A DNA stretch of 64,000 bases, from NCBI RefSeq assembly GCF_004120195.1, contig NZ_SCHN01000007.1, positions 248,001 to 312,000 of the forward strand, written 5' to 3'. Shown piece by piece: positions 1 to 9,194 of the stretch (the first letter of the stretch is position 1; each line of letters opens with the position of its first letter). Below the pieces are notes generated by a model. The model did not search any database. It saw only the letters and a list, made by a program, of their open reading frames with translations, and had not been told where the DNA came from. Position numbers and translations under genes: made by a program. This DNA is from Enterovibrio baiacu (GTDB lineage: Bacteria > Pseudomonadota > Gammaproteobacteria > Enterobacterales > Vibrionaceae).

Positions 1-1
1 G

Positions 2-403
2 GTTGAAAGGAACATTTCTACCATTAATAGCGTTGTGGTGATGGTGAATGAAGAAGATATCGATCAGGCAATAATGCCTATCTCTGAGGATATATTTTCG
101 CGATATGCTTCTCGTCTCGACGAAAATCAGCCTAACTTGTCACTGACCTATGTCATCTCCCCTAAAGACAATGAAAAATCATCAGATTCGTTAGCCGCTC
201 TCCATTTAAAGCTATGCGAGTTGGCGCATCAAGACCAACATCGTGCAGGCATCAAAATCAATCACGTTGTTCTGTCTCCCGCTCAGGAAGCCTTAGAAAG
301 TGTATGTGCCGGTATTGCGAAAGATGCTTCTGATTTGATTCATTTCCTGTCAACAAATCGTGCCAAAGCGATGCAGCAACACGCCTTTTATTTTTCTAAC
401 TGA
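2..403 (+). CDS. Hypothetical protein, probably truncated by the window edge
   Basis: The reading frame is open from base 2 to the stop before 404, and no ribosome-binding site precedes the first internal start codons (GTG 35, GTG 38, ATG 41). This is therefore most likely the C-terminal part of a longer gene that begins outside the window. The visible part is acidic to neutral, has no membrane segment or signal peptide, and ends in a helical stretch rich in Ala, Gln and His. I do not recognise the family. It is followed by a strong bidirectional terminator, so it is not co-transcribed with the oxidase genes. Confidence 0.5.
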   Translation, partial: VERNISTINSVVVMVNEEDIDQAIMPISEDIFSRYASRLDENQPNLSLTYVISPKDNEKSSDSLAALHLKLCELAHQDQHRAGIKINHVVLSPAQEALESVCAGIAKDASDLIHFLSTNRAKAMQQHAFYFSN

Positions 404-419
404 ACGGATTAAAACGCAA

Positions 420-450
420 TAAAAAAGCAGCCTATAGCTGCTTTTTTATT
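420..450. terminator. Bidirectional rho-independent terminator
   Basis: The stem AGCAGC/GCTGCT is flanked by an A run on the left and a T run on the right. It can end transcripts of the gene on the left (plus) and of the gene at 528-938 (minus). Confidence 0.8.
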
Positions 451-527
451 GAATTATTCACTTTCATGCGCAATTCAATCTCAAACCTTAAAATGTTAAT
501 GCCTTTCGCATAAATATTAATTTAAAG

Positions 528-938
528 TTAAAAGTTAATTGCTATTTGATCTCGATCAACGAACAGGATGAGTTTTTGGTTTGACCCTGTTTTAACACTC
601 TCTGGCAAAACATAAATATAAGTCGTCTCGGAATTATCACGTGCTATTTCTTTTTGCATTAACTCGTTATTTTTTTGTTCCGAATCTACGCGTAAATGGG
701 TGGGCTCGACGCGCGAAGTGATGGCCAGCTCTTGAGTTCCATCTCCTTGTTTAAAAAGACGAATATCTACGGTGTCGCTATCTACAGAAACACTGCATGC
801 CCCTGCCGACATCTGGCAAATCAAGACAGTCTCATTTGAAGAGTAATTCATTGTTCGCCAAATAAAAGCTGTGATAAGTACAGACATAACGACTAATATT
901 TGTACAAGTCGACCTGTGGTTAATTTTTCTGCTGCCAT
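528..938 (-). CDS. Membrane-anchored hypothetical protein divergent from ccoN
   Basis: A 136-residue protein with a single hydrophobic segment near residues 10-28 (LVQILVVMSVLITAFIW) followed by a soluble, probably periplasmic part. It has two Cys residues soon after the membrane segment (around 41 and 48) that could form a disulfide. I do not recognise a named family. It is transcribed away from the cbb3 oxidase operon, about 270 bases before the ccoN start, and shares that upstream region. A role in oxidase assembly is possible from position only. Confidence 0.65.
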   Translation of the reverse strand: MAAEKLTTGRLVQILVVMSVLITAFIWRTMNYSSNETVLICQMSAGACSVSVDSDTVDIRLFKQGDGTQELAITSRVEPTHLRVDSEQKNNELMQKEIARDNSETTYIYVLPESVKTGSNQKLILFVDRDQIAINF

Positions 939-1151
939 AGTTTACTCGGTATTCCCGTGTTACAGAGCTCAAAGTTTTAGTAGAAATGTTACTCAAGGGT
1001 AAACCGTCTGTGGTTAGAACCCTGTATTTCACTGTTTAAGTGAAGTATCATCGATGCCGAAAATGCCACTTTTACAATGAAATAGCAATGGAATGCATTA
1101 AGTGGACAGAAAACAAGCACTATTCGCATTGCATTGCTTCTGGGTGGCATT

Positions 1152-1167
1152 GTGACATTTTTGTCAC
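1152..1167. promoter_or_regulatory. Perfect 6-4-6 palindrome upstream of ccoN
   Basis: GTGACA-TTTT-TGTCAC lies 45 bases before the ccoN start codon. It has the two-fold symmetry of a site for a CRP/FNR-superfamily dimer, but it is neither a canonical FNR box (TTGAT-N4-ATCAA) nor a canonical CRP site (6-base spacer). It is either an operator or an early hairpin in the ccoN leader. Confidence 0.4.
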
Positions 1168-1211
1168 TATGTATACGTGAGTGTAGTAATCAAAAAGTGG
1201 AAGCATGCAAT

Positions 1212-2639
1212 ATGAGCCAAGATAAGCAGCTTGAACTGGACTACAACTACCGCGTTGTCCGTCAATTTACCCTAGTAACAATCTTGTGGGGCATTGTGGG
1301 CATGGGTGTTGGTGTTCTAATTGCCGCTCAGTTGGTTTGGCCCGCACTAAACTTCGATATTCCATATCTGACTTATAGCCGACTAAGACCACTGCATACC
1401 AATGCGGTGATTTTTGGTTTCGGTACGAGTGCGCTTTTCGCAACGTCTTATTACGTTGTGCAGCGAACTTGTCAGACGCGTCTATTCGGGGGCAAGCTGG
1501 CTGAATTTACCTTCTGGGGATGGCAAGCCGTTATTCTTTCTGCAGCGATTTCTTTGCCGTTGGGTTATACCACCAGTAAAGAATACGCAGAGTTGGAATG
1601 GCCAATCGATATCGCAATCGCCGTAGTGTGGGTAGCTTATGCCGTGGTGTTCTTCGGAACCATGATTAAGCGAAAGACCTCCCATATCTATGTCGCAAAC
1701 TGGTTCTTTGGAGCCTTCATTCTTACTGTCGCTGTTCTTCACATCGTTAACAGCATGGCAATACCTGTTAGTGGAATGAAGTCTTACTCCATTTATGCTG
1801 GTGCCATCGATGCGATGATTCAGTGGTGGTATGGACATAACGCCGTAGGTTTCCTTTTGACCGCAGGCTTCTTGGGTATGATGTATTACTTCGTACCGAA
1901 GCAAGCAGGTCGCCCGGTTTACTCTTACCGTTTGTCTATTGTTCACTTCTGGGCATTGGTTTCCCTCTACATCTGGGCGGGTCCGCACCACCTCCACTAC
2001 ACTGCACTTCCTGATTGGACGCAGTCTCTTGGTATGGTGATGTCTATTGTTCTGTTCGCGCCATCTTGGGGCGGCATGATCAACGGTATCATGACCTTGT
2101 CTGGCGCATGGCACAAACTGCGCTACGACCCAATCTTACGATTCCTGATTGTTTCATTGTCCTTCTACGGTATGTCGACGTTCGAAGGCCCGATGATGGC
2201 AATCAAAACGGTTAACGCCCTCTCCCACTACACAGACTGGACAATCGGTCACGTTCACTCCGGTGCACTTGGTTGGGTTGCGATGGTTTCTATCGGTGCG
2301 GTTTACCACTTGATCCCGAAACTGTTTGGTCAAGAACGCATGTACTCGCTGCGTTTGATCAACATCCACTTCTGGCTGGCGACCGTTGGCGTTGTGCTTT
2401 ACATCGTTGCTATGTGGATTTCAGGTGTTATGCAAGGCCTGATGTGGCGCGCGGTAAATACAGACGGTACGTTAACGTACAGCTTTGTTGAGTCTCTTGA
2501 AGCGTCTTACCCGTTCTACTTCGTTCGCTTTGTTGGTGGCGCAATTTTCCTATCGGGCATGATTTTGTTGGCGTACAACGCTTACAAAACGATTTCAGCA
2601 CCGAAGGCAAGTTTGAAAGCCGTTGAACAAGCAGCATAA
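1212..2639 (+). CDS. ccoN: cbb3-type cytochrome c oxidase subunit I (CcoN)
   Basis: Catalytic subunit of the high-affinity cbb3 terminal oxidase, which reduces O2 to water at a heme b3-CuB centre in the inner membrane. The 475-residue protein is multi-spanning. It carries the expected metal-ligand contexts: an early low-spin heme His in [18 protein letters not shown] (CuB His and nearby Tyr), AGPHHLHY (CuB His pair) and [11 protein letters not shown] (heme ligands). The frame is open upstream to 1134, but ATG 1212 gives the usual CcoN start (MSQDKQ) and normal family length. ccoO follows after 12 bases. The operon continues through ccoO, ccoQ and ccoP to a terminator near 4457. Microaerobic expression is expected for the family. 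Confidence 0.97.
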   Translation: MSQDKQLELDYNYRVVRQFTLVTILWGIVGMGVGVLIAAQLVWPALNFDIPYLTYSRLRPLHTNAVIFGFGTSALFATSYYVVQRTCQTRLFGGKLAEFTFWGWQAVILSAAISLPLGYTTSKEYAELEWPIDIAIAVVWVAYAVVFFGTMIKRKTSHIYVANWFFGAFILTVAVLHIVNSMAIPVSGMKSYSIYAGAIDAMIQWWYGHNAVGFLLTAGFLGMMYYFVPKQAGRPVYSYRLSIVHFWALVSLYIWAGPHHLHYTALPDWTQSLGMVMSIVLFAPSWGGMINGIMTLSGAWHKLRYDPILRFLIVSLSFYGMSTFEGPMMAIKTVNALSHYTDWTIGHVHSGALGWVAMVSIGAVYHLIPKLFGQERMYSLRLINIHFWLATVGVVLYIVAMWISGVMQGLMWRAVNTDGTLTYSFVESLEASYPFYFVRFVGGAIFLSGMILLAYNAYKTISAPKASLKAVEQAA

Positions 2640-2651
2640 GGAGACCAACTA

Positions 2652-3263
2652 ATGAGTTCTAGTCGTCATGAAATTGTAGAGAAGAACGTTGGTCTTTTTG
2701 CAATCTTAACGGTCATTGCGATCAGTCTTGGAGCCTTGGTGGAAATCACACCACTGTTGTTCCAAAAGCAAACAACGGAACCTGTCGATAACCTTCGCCC
2801 TTACACGGCGTTGGAGATGGAAGGCCGCGATATCTACATCCGTGAAGGGTGTAACGTGTGTCACAGCCAGATGATTCGCCCATTCCGTGCTGAAACTGAA
2901 CGTTATGGTCACTACTCAGTCGCTGGTGAAAGCGTATGGGAACACCCATTCCTATGGGGTTCTAAGCGTACAGGCCCAGATTTGGCGCGTGTTGGTGGTC
3001 GTTATTCTGATGAATGGCACCGTGTTCACCTGATCGACCCTCGTGCCGTTGTTCCTGAATCAAACATGCCTGGCTTCCCTTGGTTGGCAGAGAATGTTTT
3101 GGATGGCCGAGACACTGAGAAGAAGCTAACGATTTTCAGAGATATGTTTGGCGTACCTTACACGGATGAACAAATTGCAAACGCAAAAACAGACGTGGAA
3201 GGTAAAACTGAGATTGAAGCGCTTATCGCATATCTACAATCTCTCGGCCATGCAATGAAGTAA
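2652..3263 (+). CDS. ccoO: cbb3-type cytochrome c oxidase subunit II (CcoO)
   Basis: Monoheme cytochrome c subunit that passes electrons from CcoP to the CcoN active site. It has 203 residues: an N-terminal membrane anchor around residues 13-37, then a periplasmic domain with one heme-binding motif, CNVCH (67-71). A Met ligand context, ESNMPGFPW, follows. A purine-rich GGAG site (aaggagaccaact) precedes ATG 2652. It lies between ccoN and ccoQ in the usual order. No unusual feature. Confidence 0.97.
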   Translation: MSSSRHEIVEKNVGLFAILTVIAISLGALVEITPLLFQKQTTEPVDNLRPYTALEMEGRDIYIREGCNVCHSQMIRPFRAETERYGHYSVAGESVWEHPFLWGSKRTGPDLARVGGRYSDEWHRVHLIDPRAVVPESNMPGFPWLAENVLDGRDTEKKLTIFRDMFGVPYTDEQIANAKTDVEGKTEIEALIAYLQSLGHAMK

Positions 3264-3272
3264 GGGACTGTT

Positions 3273-3446
3273 ATGGAAATTGTATCGTTCCACAGTATCT
3301 GGACACTCGTTATTTTTGTGTGCTTCATTGTTATTGCGCTTTGGGCTTACAGCGGTCGTCGTAAAAAGGATTTCGATGAAGCTGCAAACCTTGTCTTTGC
3401 CGATGAGGAAAAGAGCCAAGTTAAGACAGGAGAAGATAATAAATGA
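3273..3446 (+). CDS. ccoQ: cbb3-type oxidase subunit CcoQ (FixQ-like), 57 aa
   Basis: Small single-span subunit that stabilises the CcoP-CcoNO complex. The frame ATG 3273 to TGA 3446 encodes 57 residues starting MEIVSFHSIW. A hydrophobic segment (about residues 9-26) is followed by a basic stop-transfer (SGRRKK) and an acidic soluble tail, which is the typical CcoQ layout. It begins 9 bases after the ccoO stop, and its stop overlaps the ccoP start in an ATGA junction. The position between ccoO and ccoP fixes the identity. It is easily missed because of its length. Confidence 0.93.
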   Translation: MEIVSFHSIWTLVIFVCFIVIALWAYSGRRKKDFDEAANLVFADEEKSQVKTGEDNK

Positions 3447-4414
3447 CTACGTTTTGGAGTCTATTCATCACTGTCATTACCCTCGGAACCCTCGCTGGTT
3501 GTGCCGCACTTGTCATTTGGTGTAGCAAAGATCTGAAAGGCATTTCTGATGGTGAAGATATGGGTCACGAATACGATGGTATCCGTGAGCTGAACAACCC
3601 ACTGCCGAAGTGGTGGTCCTATATGTTCTGGGCAACCATTATTTTTAGTTTGCTTTACTTGGCGCTCTACCCTGGCCTTGGCAACTTTAAAGGTCTGTTC
3701 GGATGGCAAAGTTCAGCACAGAACATCAGCAACGTTGAAGATTCACGCAAACAGTTTGGTGATGATTCAGGGATTAACCAATATGCGCGTGAATTGGCAC
3801 AAGCCAATGCCATTTTTGGTGAAACCTACCGCAAGCTTGCTTACAAGCCTGGTTCGGACGAGCTTCTGGATATTCCAGAAATCGCGAAGAACCCTGAGGC
3901 CGTAAAAGTGGGTCAGCGTCTCTTCATTCAAAACTGTGCTCAGTGCCACGGCTCAGATGCGCGCGGTCAATCTGGCTTCCCTAACCTTACCGATAAGGCA
4001 TGGTTATACGGTGGCGAGCCTGACACCATTAAGGCAACTATCCTGCACGGTCGTGTGGGTAACATGCCAGCATGGTTGGACGCACTTGGCGAAGATGGCG
4101 TGAAAGAAGTAACAACCTATGCATTGAGCCTGTCTGGCCGTAAAGTGAATGCGCAAGAAGCAGCGAAAGGTAAAACCCGCTTCGTTGTTTGTGCCGCATG
4201 TCATGGTACGGACGGTAAAGGTAACCCTGCATTTGGTGCGCCTGATTTGACGGATAACGTATGGCTGTTTGGCGGTTCAAGAAAAGCCGTTCAACAAACC
4301 ATTCTTTACGGTCGCCAAGGTGTGATGCCAGCATGGAAAGACATTTTGGACGAAGATAAAATCCAACTCCTTTCTGCGTATGTATGGCAGCTAAGCAACA
4401 CAGAAAACCAATAA
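3443..4414 (+). CDS. ccoP: cbb3-type cytochrome c oxidase subunit III (CcoP), diheme
   Basis: Diheme cytochrome c subunit that receives electrons from soluble cytochrome c. It has 323 residues. The N-terminal FixP-type region has two membrane segments (about 5-27 and 57-77) and the family motif GHEYDGIRELNNPLPKWW. Two periplasmic cytochrome c domains follow, with CAQCH at 165-169 and CAACH at 250-254. The start overlaps the ccoQ stop (ATGA), indicating coupled translation. It is the last gene before the operon terminator. Confidence 0.97.
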   Translation: MTTFWSLFITVITLGTLAGCAALVIWCSKDLKGISDGEDMGHEYDGIRELNNPLPKWWSYMFWATIIFSLLYLALYPGLGNFKGLFGWQSSAQNISNVEDSRKQFGDDSGINQYARELAQANAIFGETYRKLAYKPGSDELLDIPEIAKNPEAVKVGQRLFIQNCAQCHGSDARGQSGFPNLTDKAWLYGGEPDTIKATILHGRVGNMPAWLDALGEDGVKEVTTYALSLSGRKVNAQEAAKGKTRFVVCAACHGTDGKGNPAFGAPDLTDNVWLFGGSRKAVQQTILYGRQGVMPAWKDILDEDKIQLLSAYVWQLSNTENQ

Positions 4415-4430
4415 TTAGTCAGTAAGACTT

Positions 4431-4457
4431 AAGCCCCTGCCTTGCAGGGGCTTTTTT
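4431..4457 (+). terminator. Rho-independent terminator after ccoP
   Basis: GCCCCTG-CCTTG-CAGGGGC hairpin followed by six T. It separates the oxidase structural genes from the assembly genes ccoHIS, although read-through is possible. Confidence 0.85.
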
Positions 4458-4489
4458 ACCCAAGAACTCCGTAAAAACAGGAAAGCAAA

Positions 4490-4981
4490 ATGAACAAACC
4501 TTGGTATAAGCAGTTCTGGCCTTGGTTCCTGATTGCCCTGCCTGGCTCGGTCGTAGTGGCCAGCTTCTTCACCGTCAGCCTTTTAAGTGAAAACAAGGTT
4601 TCCTTGGTTTCTGAAGATTATTACAAGGACGGCAAAGGCATTAATCAGGATTTTTCTCGTCTTCGCAAAGCAGATGAATTGTCCGTATCTGCCATGCTTT
4701 CTACCACAGAAGAAACCGCAATGTTTACGCTTGAGAAAGGTAAACTGCCGCAGTTTCCTACCCTGAACATTACGTTTCAGCACCGTACACTTCCAGACAA
4801 AGACATTGAGACCATTGTGAATGCCGACGCTAAGGGGCGTTACCGCATAGCCCTTGTAGAGCCATTACAAGGCCCATGGTATGTTGAGGTGAATGCATTC
4901 GATGGCAGTTGGGCGTTAAACCGCAAGATCAACTTCCCTTCATCTGACCCAGTTAAGTTGTATGGCAAGAGCAAGGAATGA
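4490..4981 (+). CDS. ccoH: FixH-family cbb3 oxidase assembly protein (CcoH)
   Basis: FixH/CcoH-family protein of 163 residues, needed for cbb3 oxidase assembly. It has an N-terminal membrane anchor (about residues 12-33) preceded by WYKQFWPWF, then the family-typical LVSEDYYKDGKGIN segment and a periplasmic beta-rich domain ending with a conserved PWYVEV-type motif. It starts 75 bases after ccoP, beyond a terminator, and its stop overlaps the ccoI start by four bases, so it is coupled to the copper ATPase. Identification rests on sequence pattern and position. Confidence 0.92.
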   Translation: MNKPWYKQFWPWFLIALPGSVVVASFFTVSLLSENKVSLVSEDYYKDGKGINQDFSRLRKADELSVSAMLSTTEETAMFTLEKGKLPQFPTLNITFQHRTLPDKDIETIVNADAKGRYRIALVEPLQGPWYVEVNAFDGSWALNRKINFPSSDPVKLYGKSKE

Positions 4982-7374
4982 CCAAAAAAGACTGTTACCA
5001 CTGTGGAGAGCCAGTCCTCACTGGCGACTCCTTTCACGTTGAGATCCTCGGCGAAGTAAGAACAATGTGTTGCCCGGGCTGTGAAGCCGTCGCAACCACC
5101 ATCGTCGCTAGCGGCCTTACCTCTTATTACGAATATCGCACCGCCCCAGCAGAGAGAGCCTCTCTCATTCCAGAAGAACTTCAATCCCTCTCGCTCTACG
5201 ATAACGATGACATTCAGCAAGAATTCGTTCGCCATGAAAATGGCATAGACGAAGTGGTGTTGTCGGTAGATGGCGTATCGTGTGCCGCGTGCGCTTGGCT
5301 GATTGAAAAACAACTTGGTAAAGAAGACGGTGTTTCTCGCATTCAAGTGAACACGACTACCAACCGTGCAACACTTCGTTGGGACCCGTCTAAAGCAAAG
5401 CTAAGCACCTTGCTGAGTCGCATTCATGCGTTGGGTTATAAAGCGGCACCTTTTGAAGCTGACAGCCAAGAGCATCAATACCACCAAACCATGAAGCAGT
5501 ATCTCTATAAATTGGGGATTGCGGGTTTGGCAACCATGCAAGTTATGATGCTTGCAGTCGCCATGTACTTTGAAGTCTTTGGAGACATGGACGAATCATT
5601 CAGGGATTACTTTCGCTGGGTGAGTTTAATCTTTGCAACGCCAGTGCTTCTTTATTCCGCGATGCCTTTTTACATCAACGCATGGCGAAATTTGAAAGCT
5701 CGCACGTTAGGCATGGATGTTCCCGTGTCTATCGCACTACTGTTTGCATACTTTGCGAGTTTGTACGCCACTATGACTGGCGTGGGAGAAGTGTTCTTCG
5801 AATCCATTGCGATGTTCACCTTCTTTCTTCTTCTTGGGCGATTCCTTGAGATGCGCGCAAGACGAACAGCAGCCGCGGCCAGTGCGAACTTACTTAAATT
5901 GATTCCCCGTTTGGCCACCTTGCAATCTGGTGAACAAATCCCCGCGAAGTCTCTCACCGTTGGCCATATCGTTCGCGTGCTTCCTGGCGAGCCCTTCCCT
6001 GCGGATGGTGTCATTTTGCAAGGCGTTACGACGGTTGATGAATCCATGCTGACCGGTGAGTCCATGCCTGAATCACGCCATATCGATGACGCCGTTTACG
6101 CGGGGACCATTAACATTGATGGAAACGTTGATGTGAAAGTTACCGCCGAAAAGAAAGACTCGCTGATCGCCCATATCGTTCAACTTCAAGATGCTGCACA
6201 GTTGGCAAAACCGCGTGTTGCTGAAATTGCAGATATTGTGGCGAGGTACTTTGTTTCTGCCATTTTGATCATCTCTGCCTTCACGTGGTGGTACTGGCAA
6301 AGCCATCGCCCTGATGATGCTTTTTGGATCATGCTGTCTGTTTTGGTTGCAACGTGCCCGTGTGCGTTGTCCTTGGCAACGCCAACAGCCCTTACCTGCT
6401 CAACGACGACATTCGGACGCCTTGGTATTTTGCTTCGACGTGGTCATGTTTTCGAAGCACTCACCAAAATCAATCGATTGATCATTGATAAGACGGGCAC
6501 GCTGACGGAAGGCAACATCTCACTCAAAGAAACAAGTATCTATGCGTCGTACTCTGAGCAAGATGTTTTATCCATTGCGGCTTCGTTAGAGTCTTACGCA
6601 AACCACCCCATTGCCGATGCATTTGGTGCGTTTGAAAAGATGGACGGCGTCACCAACGTCGAGAATGTCATCGGCGAAGGCCTGAAAGGCCAATATCAAG
6701 GCGCCGCGTGGCGAATTGGTAAACCTGCATTTGTGCTTGATGACCCGTCTGATATTGGTGAATCACTTCACCAAATTTGGTTATCGCGTGACGGTGAGAA
6801 AATTGCGTCTTTCCGTTTGATTGACCCCATTCGTAAAAGTAGCCAAGCGCTTGTAGAGCAATTCCACCACGCCGGCATTAAAGTGACGATGCTGACTGGC
6901 GACAACTTTCATTCCGCACAGGCTGTGGCCAACCATCTTGGCATCGATGACGTTGTGTCTGATGTGTCGCCACAAGGCAAGCTCGAGTACCTCCAATCAC
7001 GTCCGAGTGATGAAGTGACGATGATGATCGGTGACGGTGTCAATGACGCCCCTGTTTTGGCGGGTGCTCACCTTTCTGTTGCCATGGGCAGTGGAACCGA
7101 TGTAGCAAAAGCGTCAGCAGATATGGTGCTGCTTGGTGATGATTTGAGTAAATTGTTAGAAGCGCGCAAGCTCGCCGCATTTACGCAAAAAATCATTCGG
7201 CAGAATCTTGCGTGGGCGCTAGGATACAACCTCATTATTTTGCCGCTGGCGGTAATGGGTTTTGTCGCGCCGTACATCGCTGTAGCAGGTATGTCAGGAA
7301 GCTCCGTTATCGTGGTCACTAACTCTCTACGCCTCTTTAAAAAAGACGTCATTGAAACGCTAAGGGATGCCTAG
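4978..7374 (+). CDS. ccoI: Copper-transporting P1B-type ATPase for cbb3 oxidase (CcoI/FixI)
   Basis: P-type ATPase that exports copper for insertion into the CcoN heme-CuB centre. In order, the 798 residues contain: an N-terminal Cys cluster (C6, C9, C31, C32, C35) typical of the FixI branch; a heavy-metal-associated domain with CAAC at 102-105; membrane helices; the actuator TGES near 358; the metal-binding CPC near 458 (ATCPCALSLATP); the phosphorylation site DKTGT near 503; and the hinge GDGVNDAP near 684. All catalytic motifs are intact. The start overlaps ccoH by four bases, and ccoS begins three bases after the stop. Confidence 0.96.
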   Translation: MTKKDCYHCGEPVLTGDSFHVEILGEVRTMCCPGCEAVATTIVASGLTSYYEYRTAPAERASLIPEELQSLSLYDNDDIQQEFVRHENGIDEVVLSVDGVSCAACAWLIEKQLGKEDGVSRIQVNTTTNRATLRWDPSKAKLSTLLSRIHALGYKAAPFEADSQEHQYHQTMKQYLYKLGIAGLATMQVMMLAVAMYFEVFGDMDESFRDYFRWVSLIFATPVLLYSAMPFYINAWRNLKARTLGMDVPVSIALLFAYFASLYATMTGVGEVFFESIAMFTFFLLLGRFLEMRARRTAAAASANLLKLIPRLATLQSGEQIPAKSLTVGHIVRVLPGEPFPADGVILQGVTTVDESMLTGESMPESRHIDDAVYAGTINIDGNVDVKVTAEKKDSLIAHIVQLQDAAQLAKPRVAEIADIVARYFVSAILIISAFTWWYWQSHRPDDAFWIMLSVLVATCPCALSLATPTALTCSTTTFGRLGILLRRGHVFEALTKINRLIIDKTGTLTEGNISLKETSIYASYSEQDVLSIAASLESYANHPIADAFGAFEKMDGVTNVENVIGEGLKGQYQGAAWRIGKPAFVLDDPSDIGESLHQIWLSRDGEKIASFRLIDPIRKSSQALVEQFHHAGIKVTMLTGDNFHSAQAVANHLGIDDVVSDVSPQGKLEYLQSRPSDEVTMMIGDGVNDAPVLAGAHLSVAMGSGTDVAKASADMVLLGDDLSKLLEARKLAAFTQKIIRQNLAWALGYNLIILPLAVMGFVAPYIAVAGMSGSSVIVVTNSLRLFKKDVIETLRDA

Positions 7375-7376
7375 TT

Positions 7377-7568
7377 ATGGAAAGTCTCTATATTCTCATC
7401 CCTATTGCCATTGGCCTTGTCTGTATTGCCGTTGGTGTTTTTATTTGGGCGGTAAAATCAGAGCAGTTTGAAGATTTAGAACGTCAGGGAATGAACATAT
7501 TGCTTGATGACGACGAAAAACCTTCAACGCAAGGCAAATCTCCATCATCGGATAAAACGGAAGAGTAA
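7377..7568 (+). CDS. ccoS: cbb3-type oxidase assembly protein CcoS
   Basis: Small assembly factor of 63 residues with one N-terminal membrane span (about 4-26, IPIAIGLVCIAVGVFIWAV) and the CcoS signature KSEQFEDLERQG just after it. The tail is short, acidic and hydrophilic. It is packed between ccoI (2-base gap) and the SafE gene (2-base gap), which implies one transcript. CcoS is required for cofactor insertion into cbb3 oxidase in other bacteria. Confidence 0.95.
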   Translation: MESLYILIPIAIGLVCIAVGVFIWAVKSEQFEDLERQGMNILLDDDEKPSTQGKSPSSDKTEE

Positions 7569-7570
7569 TC

Positions 7571-8242
7571 ATGCTGTCGGCTGAAGTGTTTGCCGCGTTT
7601 ACTGTTGGCCTGCTCGGAGCAGGCCATTGCTTAGGTATGTGTGGTGGTGTTGCTGCTGCCGTTTCCTTAAGTACTCCTCAACACCAGAAGAAGTGGCCCT
7701 TTCTCGTTTTTTACAATGGCGGCCGACTTCTTTCCTACACCCTTATAGGCGGCATTGCTGGCGGTATTGTTTCTGGCCTTACCGATGTCGCCCAAGTCTC
7801 TCAAGGTTTACTGTGGCTGCGTTTGCTCGCGGCAATCATGATGATCCTTTTAGCGCTTTATATCGGCAGGTTTTGGAATGGATTGGCACATATTGAGCGT
7901 CTCGGGCATGTGCTTTGGAAGCGAATATCCCCGCTAAGTGCTTCATTACTCCCGTTAAAACACCCCATTGCAGCATTGCCTTTTGGCATGCTTTGGGGGT
8001 GGCTACCTTGTGGTCTAGTTTACTCGGCATTGACGTGGTCAGCAGTCGCTGGAGACATGATAAATGGAATGTTGATAATGCTCGCATTTGGTTTAGGAAC
8101 TATGCCAGCTATGTTACTGATTGGTGGCGCAGCAGAATCTATGAAGCATTTTCTTAACAATCTGATTTTTCGACGCTTATCTTCAGTAATTATTTTAGTG
8201 TACGGATTAGTTACCGCTTATTCTGTATACAATCAGTTCTAA
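7571..8242 (+). CDS. TauE/SafE (DsbD-like) membrane protein
   Basis: Integral membrane protein of 223 residues with about six hydrophobic segments and the N-terminal motif GAGHCLGMCGG, typical of the COG2836 branch of the TauE/SafE superfamily. This branch sits beside cbb3 assembly genes in many gammaproteobacteria. A role in metal or thiol handling during oxidase maturation is plausible from context, but I cannot assign a substrate. The 'sulfite exporter' family name should not be read as function. It is the last gene of the ccoHIS cluster, followed by the FNR box and fnr. Confidence 0.85.
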   Translation: MLSAEVFAAFTVGLLGAGHCLGMCGGVAAAVSLSTPQHQKKWPFLVFYNGGRLLSYTLIGGIAGGIVSGLTDVAQVSQGLLWLRLLAAIMMILLALYIGRFWNGLAHIERLGHVLWKRISPLSASLLPLKHPIAALPFGMLWGWLPCGLVYSALTWSAVAGDMINGMLIMLAFGLGTMPAMLLIGGAAESMKHFLNNLIFRRLSSVIILVYGLVTAYSVYNQF

Positions 8243-8277
8243 CAAGGCTCGATTTCTACGTCAGAAATGGTAAAATA

Positions 8278-8291
8278 TTGACTCAAATCAA
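8278..8291 (+). promoter_or_regulatory. FNR box upstream of fnr
   Basis: TTGAC-TCAA-ATCAA differs by one base from the consensus TTGAT-N4-ATCAA. It lies 17 bases before the fnr start codon, a position that fits autorepression, as known for E. coli fnr. Confidence 0.75.
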
Positions 8292-8308
8292 TTTGGTTAA
8301 GCAGGCTC

Positions 8309-9052
8309 ATGATTCAAGACAAAATCATCACCAAACGCGTTCAATCAGGCGGTTGTGCAATTCACTGTCAAGATTGCAGTATCAGTCAGCTTTGTATTCC
8401 TTTTACGTTGAGCGAGAGTGAGCTGAATCAGCTTGATCAAATCATTGAGCGTAAGAAGCCAATTCAAAAAGGTCAGCCTCTTTTTCAAGCAGGTGATCAA
8501 CTGCGTTCTTTGTATGCCATTCGTTCAGGCACCATTAAGAGCTACACCATTACCGAGCAAGGTGATGAGCAAATTACGGCCTTCCACCTAGCGGGTGATT
8601 TGGTCGGGTTTGATGCCATCAATCAGATGTCCCACCCTAGTTTTGCGCAAGCGCTTGAAACCTCAATGGTGTGTGAGATTCCATTTGAAATCTTGGATGA
8701 CCTATCAGGTAAAATGCCAAAACTTCGCCAGCAAATCATGCGTCTTATGAGCAATGAGATTAAAGGCGACCAAGAAATGATCCTTCTTTTGTCGAAGAAA
8801 AATGCTGAGGAACGTCTTGCTGCCTTCCTACACAGTCTTTCTACTCGCTTTTCTCAGCGCGGTTTTTCTCCAAAAGAGTTTCGTCTAACCATGACACGTG
8901 GTGACATCGGTAACTACCTTGGCCTTACCGTTGAAACCATCAGCCGTTTGTTAGGACGTTTCCAGAAAAGCGGCATGCTAAGTGTAAAAGGCAAATACAT
9001 TACCATTCTTGACCATCTAGAATTGAGCCGTCTTGCTGGTGTGAGTAAGTAA
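8309..9052 (+). CDS. fnr: Oxygen-sensing global regulator Fnr
   Basis: CRP-family transcription factor that senses O2 through a [4Fe-4S] cluster. The 247 residues closely match E. coli Fnr, and the four cluster ligands keep the same numbering: C20, C23, C29 and C122 (motif [11 protein letters not shown]). A cyclic-nucleotide-like beta-roll, dimerisation helix and helix-turn-helix ([19 protein letters not shown], which reads TTGAT half sites) follow. It lies between the cbb3 assembly cluster and uspE, the usual Vibrio order. Autoregulation is suggested by the FNR box at 8278-8291. Confidence 0.98.
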   Translation: MIQDKIITKRVQSGGCAIHCQDCSISQLCIPFTLSESELNQLDQIIERKKPIQKGQPLFQAGDQLRSLYAIRSGTIKSYTITEQGDEQITAFHLAGDLVGFDAINQMSHPSFAQALETSMVCEIPFEILDDLSGKMPKLRQQIMRLMSNEIKGDQEMILLLSKKNAEERLAAFLHSLSTRFSQRGFSPKEFRLTMTRGDIGNYLGLTVETISRLLGRFQKSGMLSVKGKYITILDHLELSRLAGVSK

Positions 9053-9074
9053 CTTACTGCCCGAAACCTCATCA

Positions 9075-9112
9075 AGAGAAATGGCGCTTTACGCGCCATT
9101 TCTCTTTTTTTA
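9075..9112 (+). terminator. Rho-independent terminator after fnr
   Basis: AGAGAAATGGCGC / GCGCCATTTCTCT stem with a T-rich tail. Ends the fnr transcript. Confidence 0.85.
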
Positions 9113-9194
9113 CATATATCTGCCTGAAATTATCGCCCCATCCCGCAAGTTTGCGTTACATTAAAGTATCAGCAATACACAGCTGGAGGTTGTC

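Noticed and set aside
1134-1211. N-terminal extension of ccoN by 26 codons
   Set aside because: It runs through the palindrome and has no homologous character; ATG 1212 gives the standard CcoN start.
1482-2114. Long minus-strand frame inside ccoN
   Set aside because: Antisense shadow of a conserved gene with unnatural composition (His, Arg and Asn rich).
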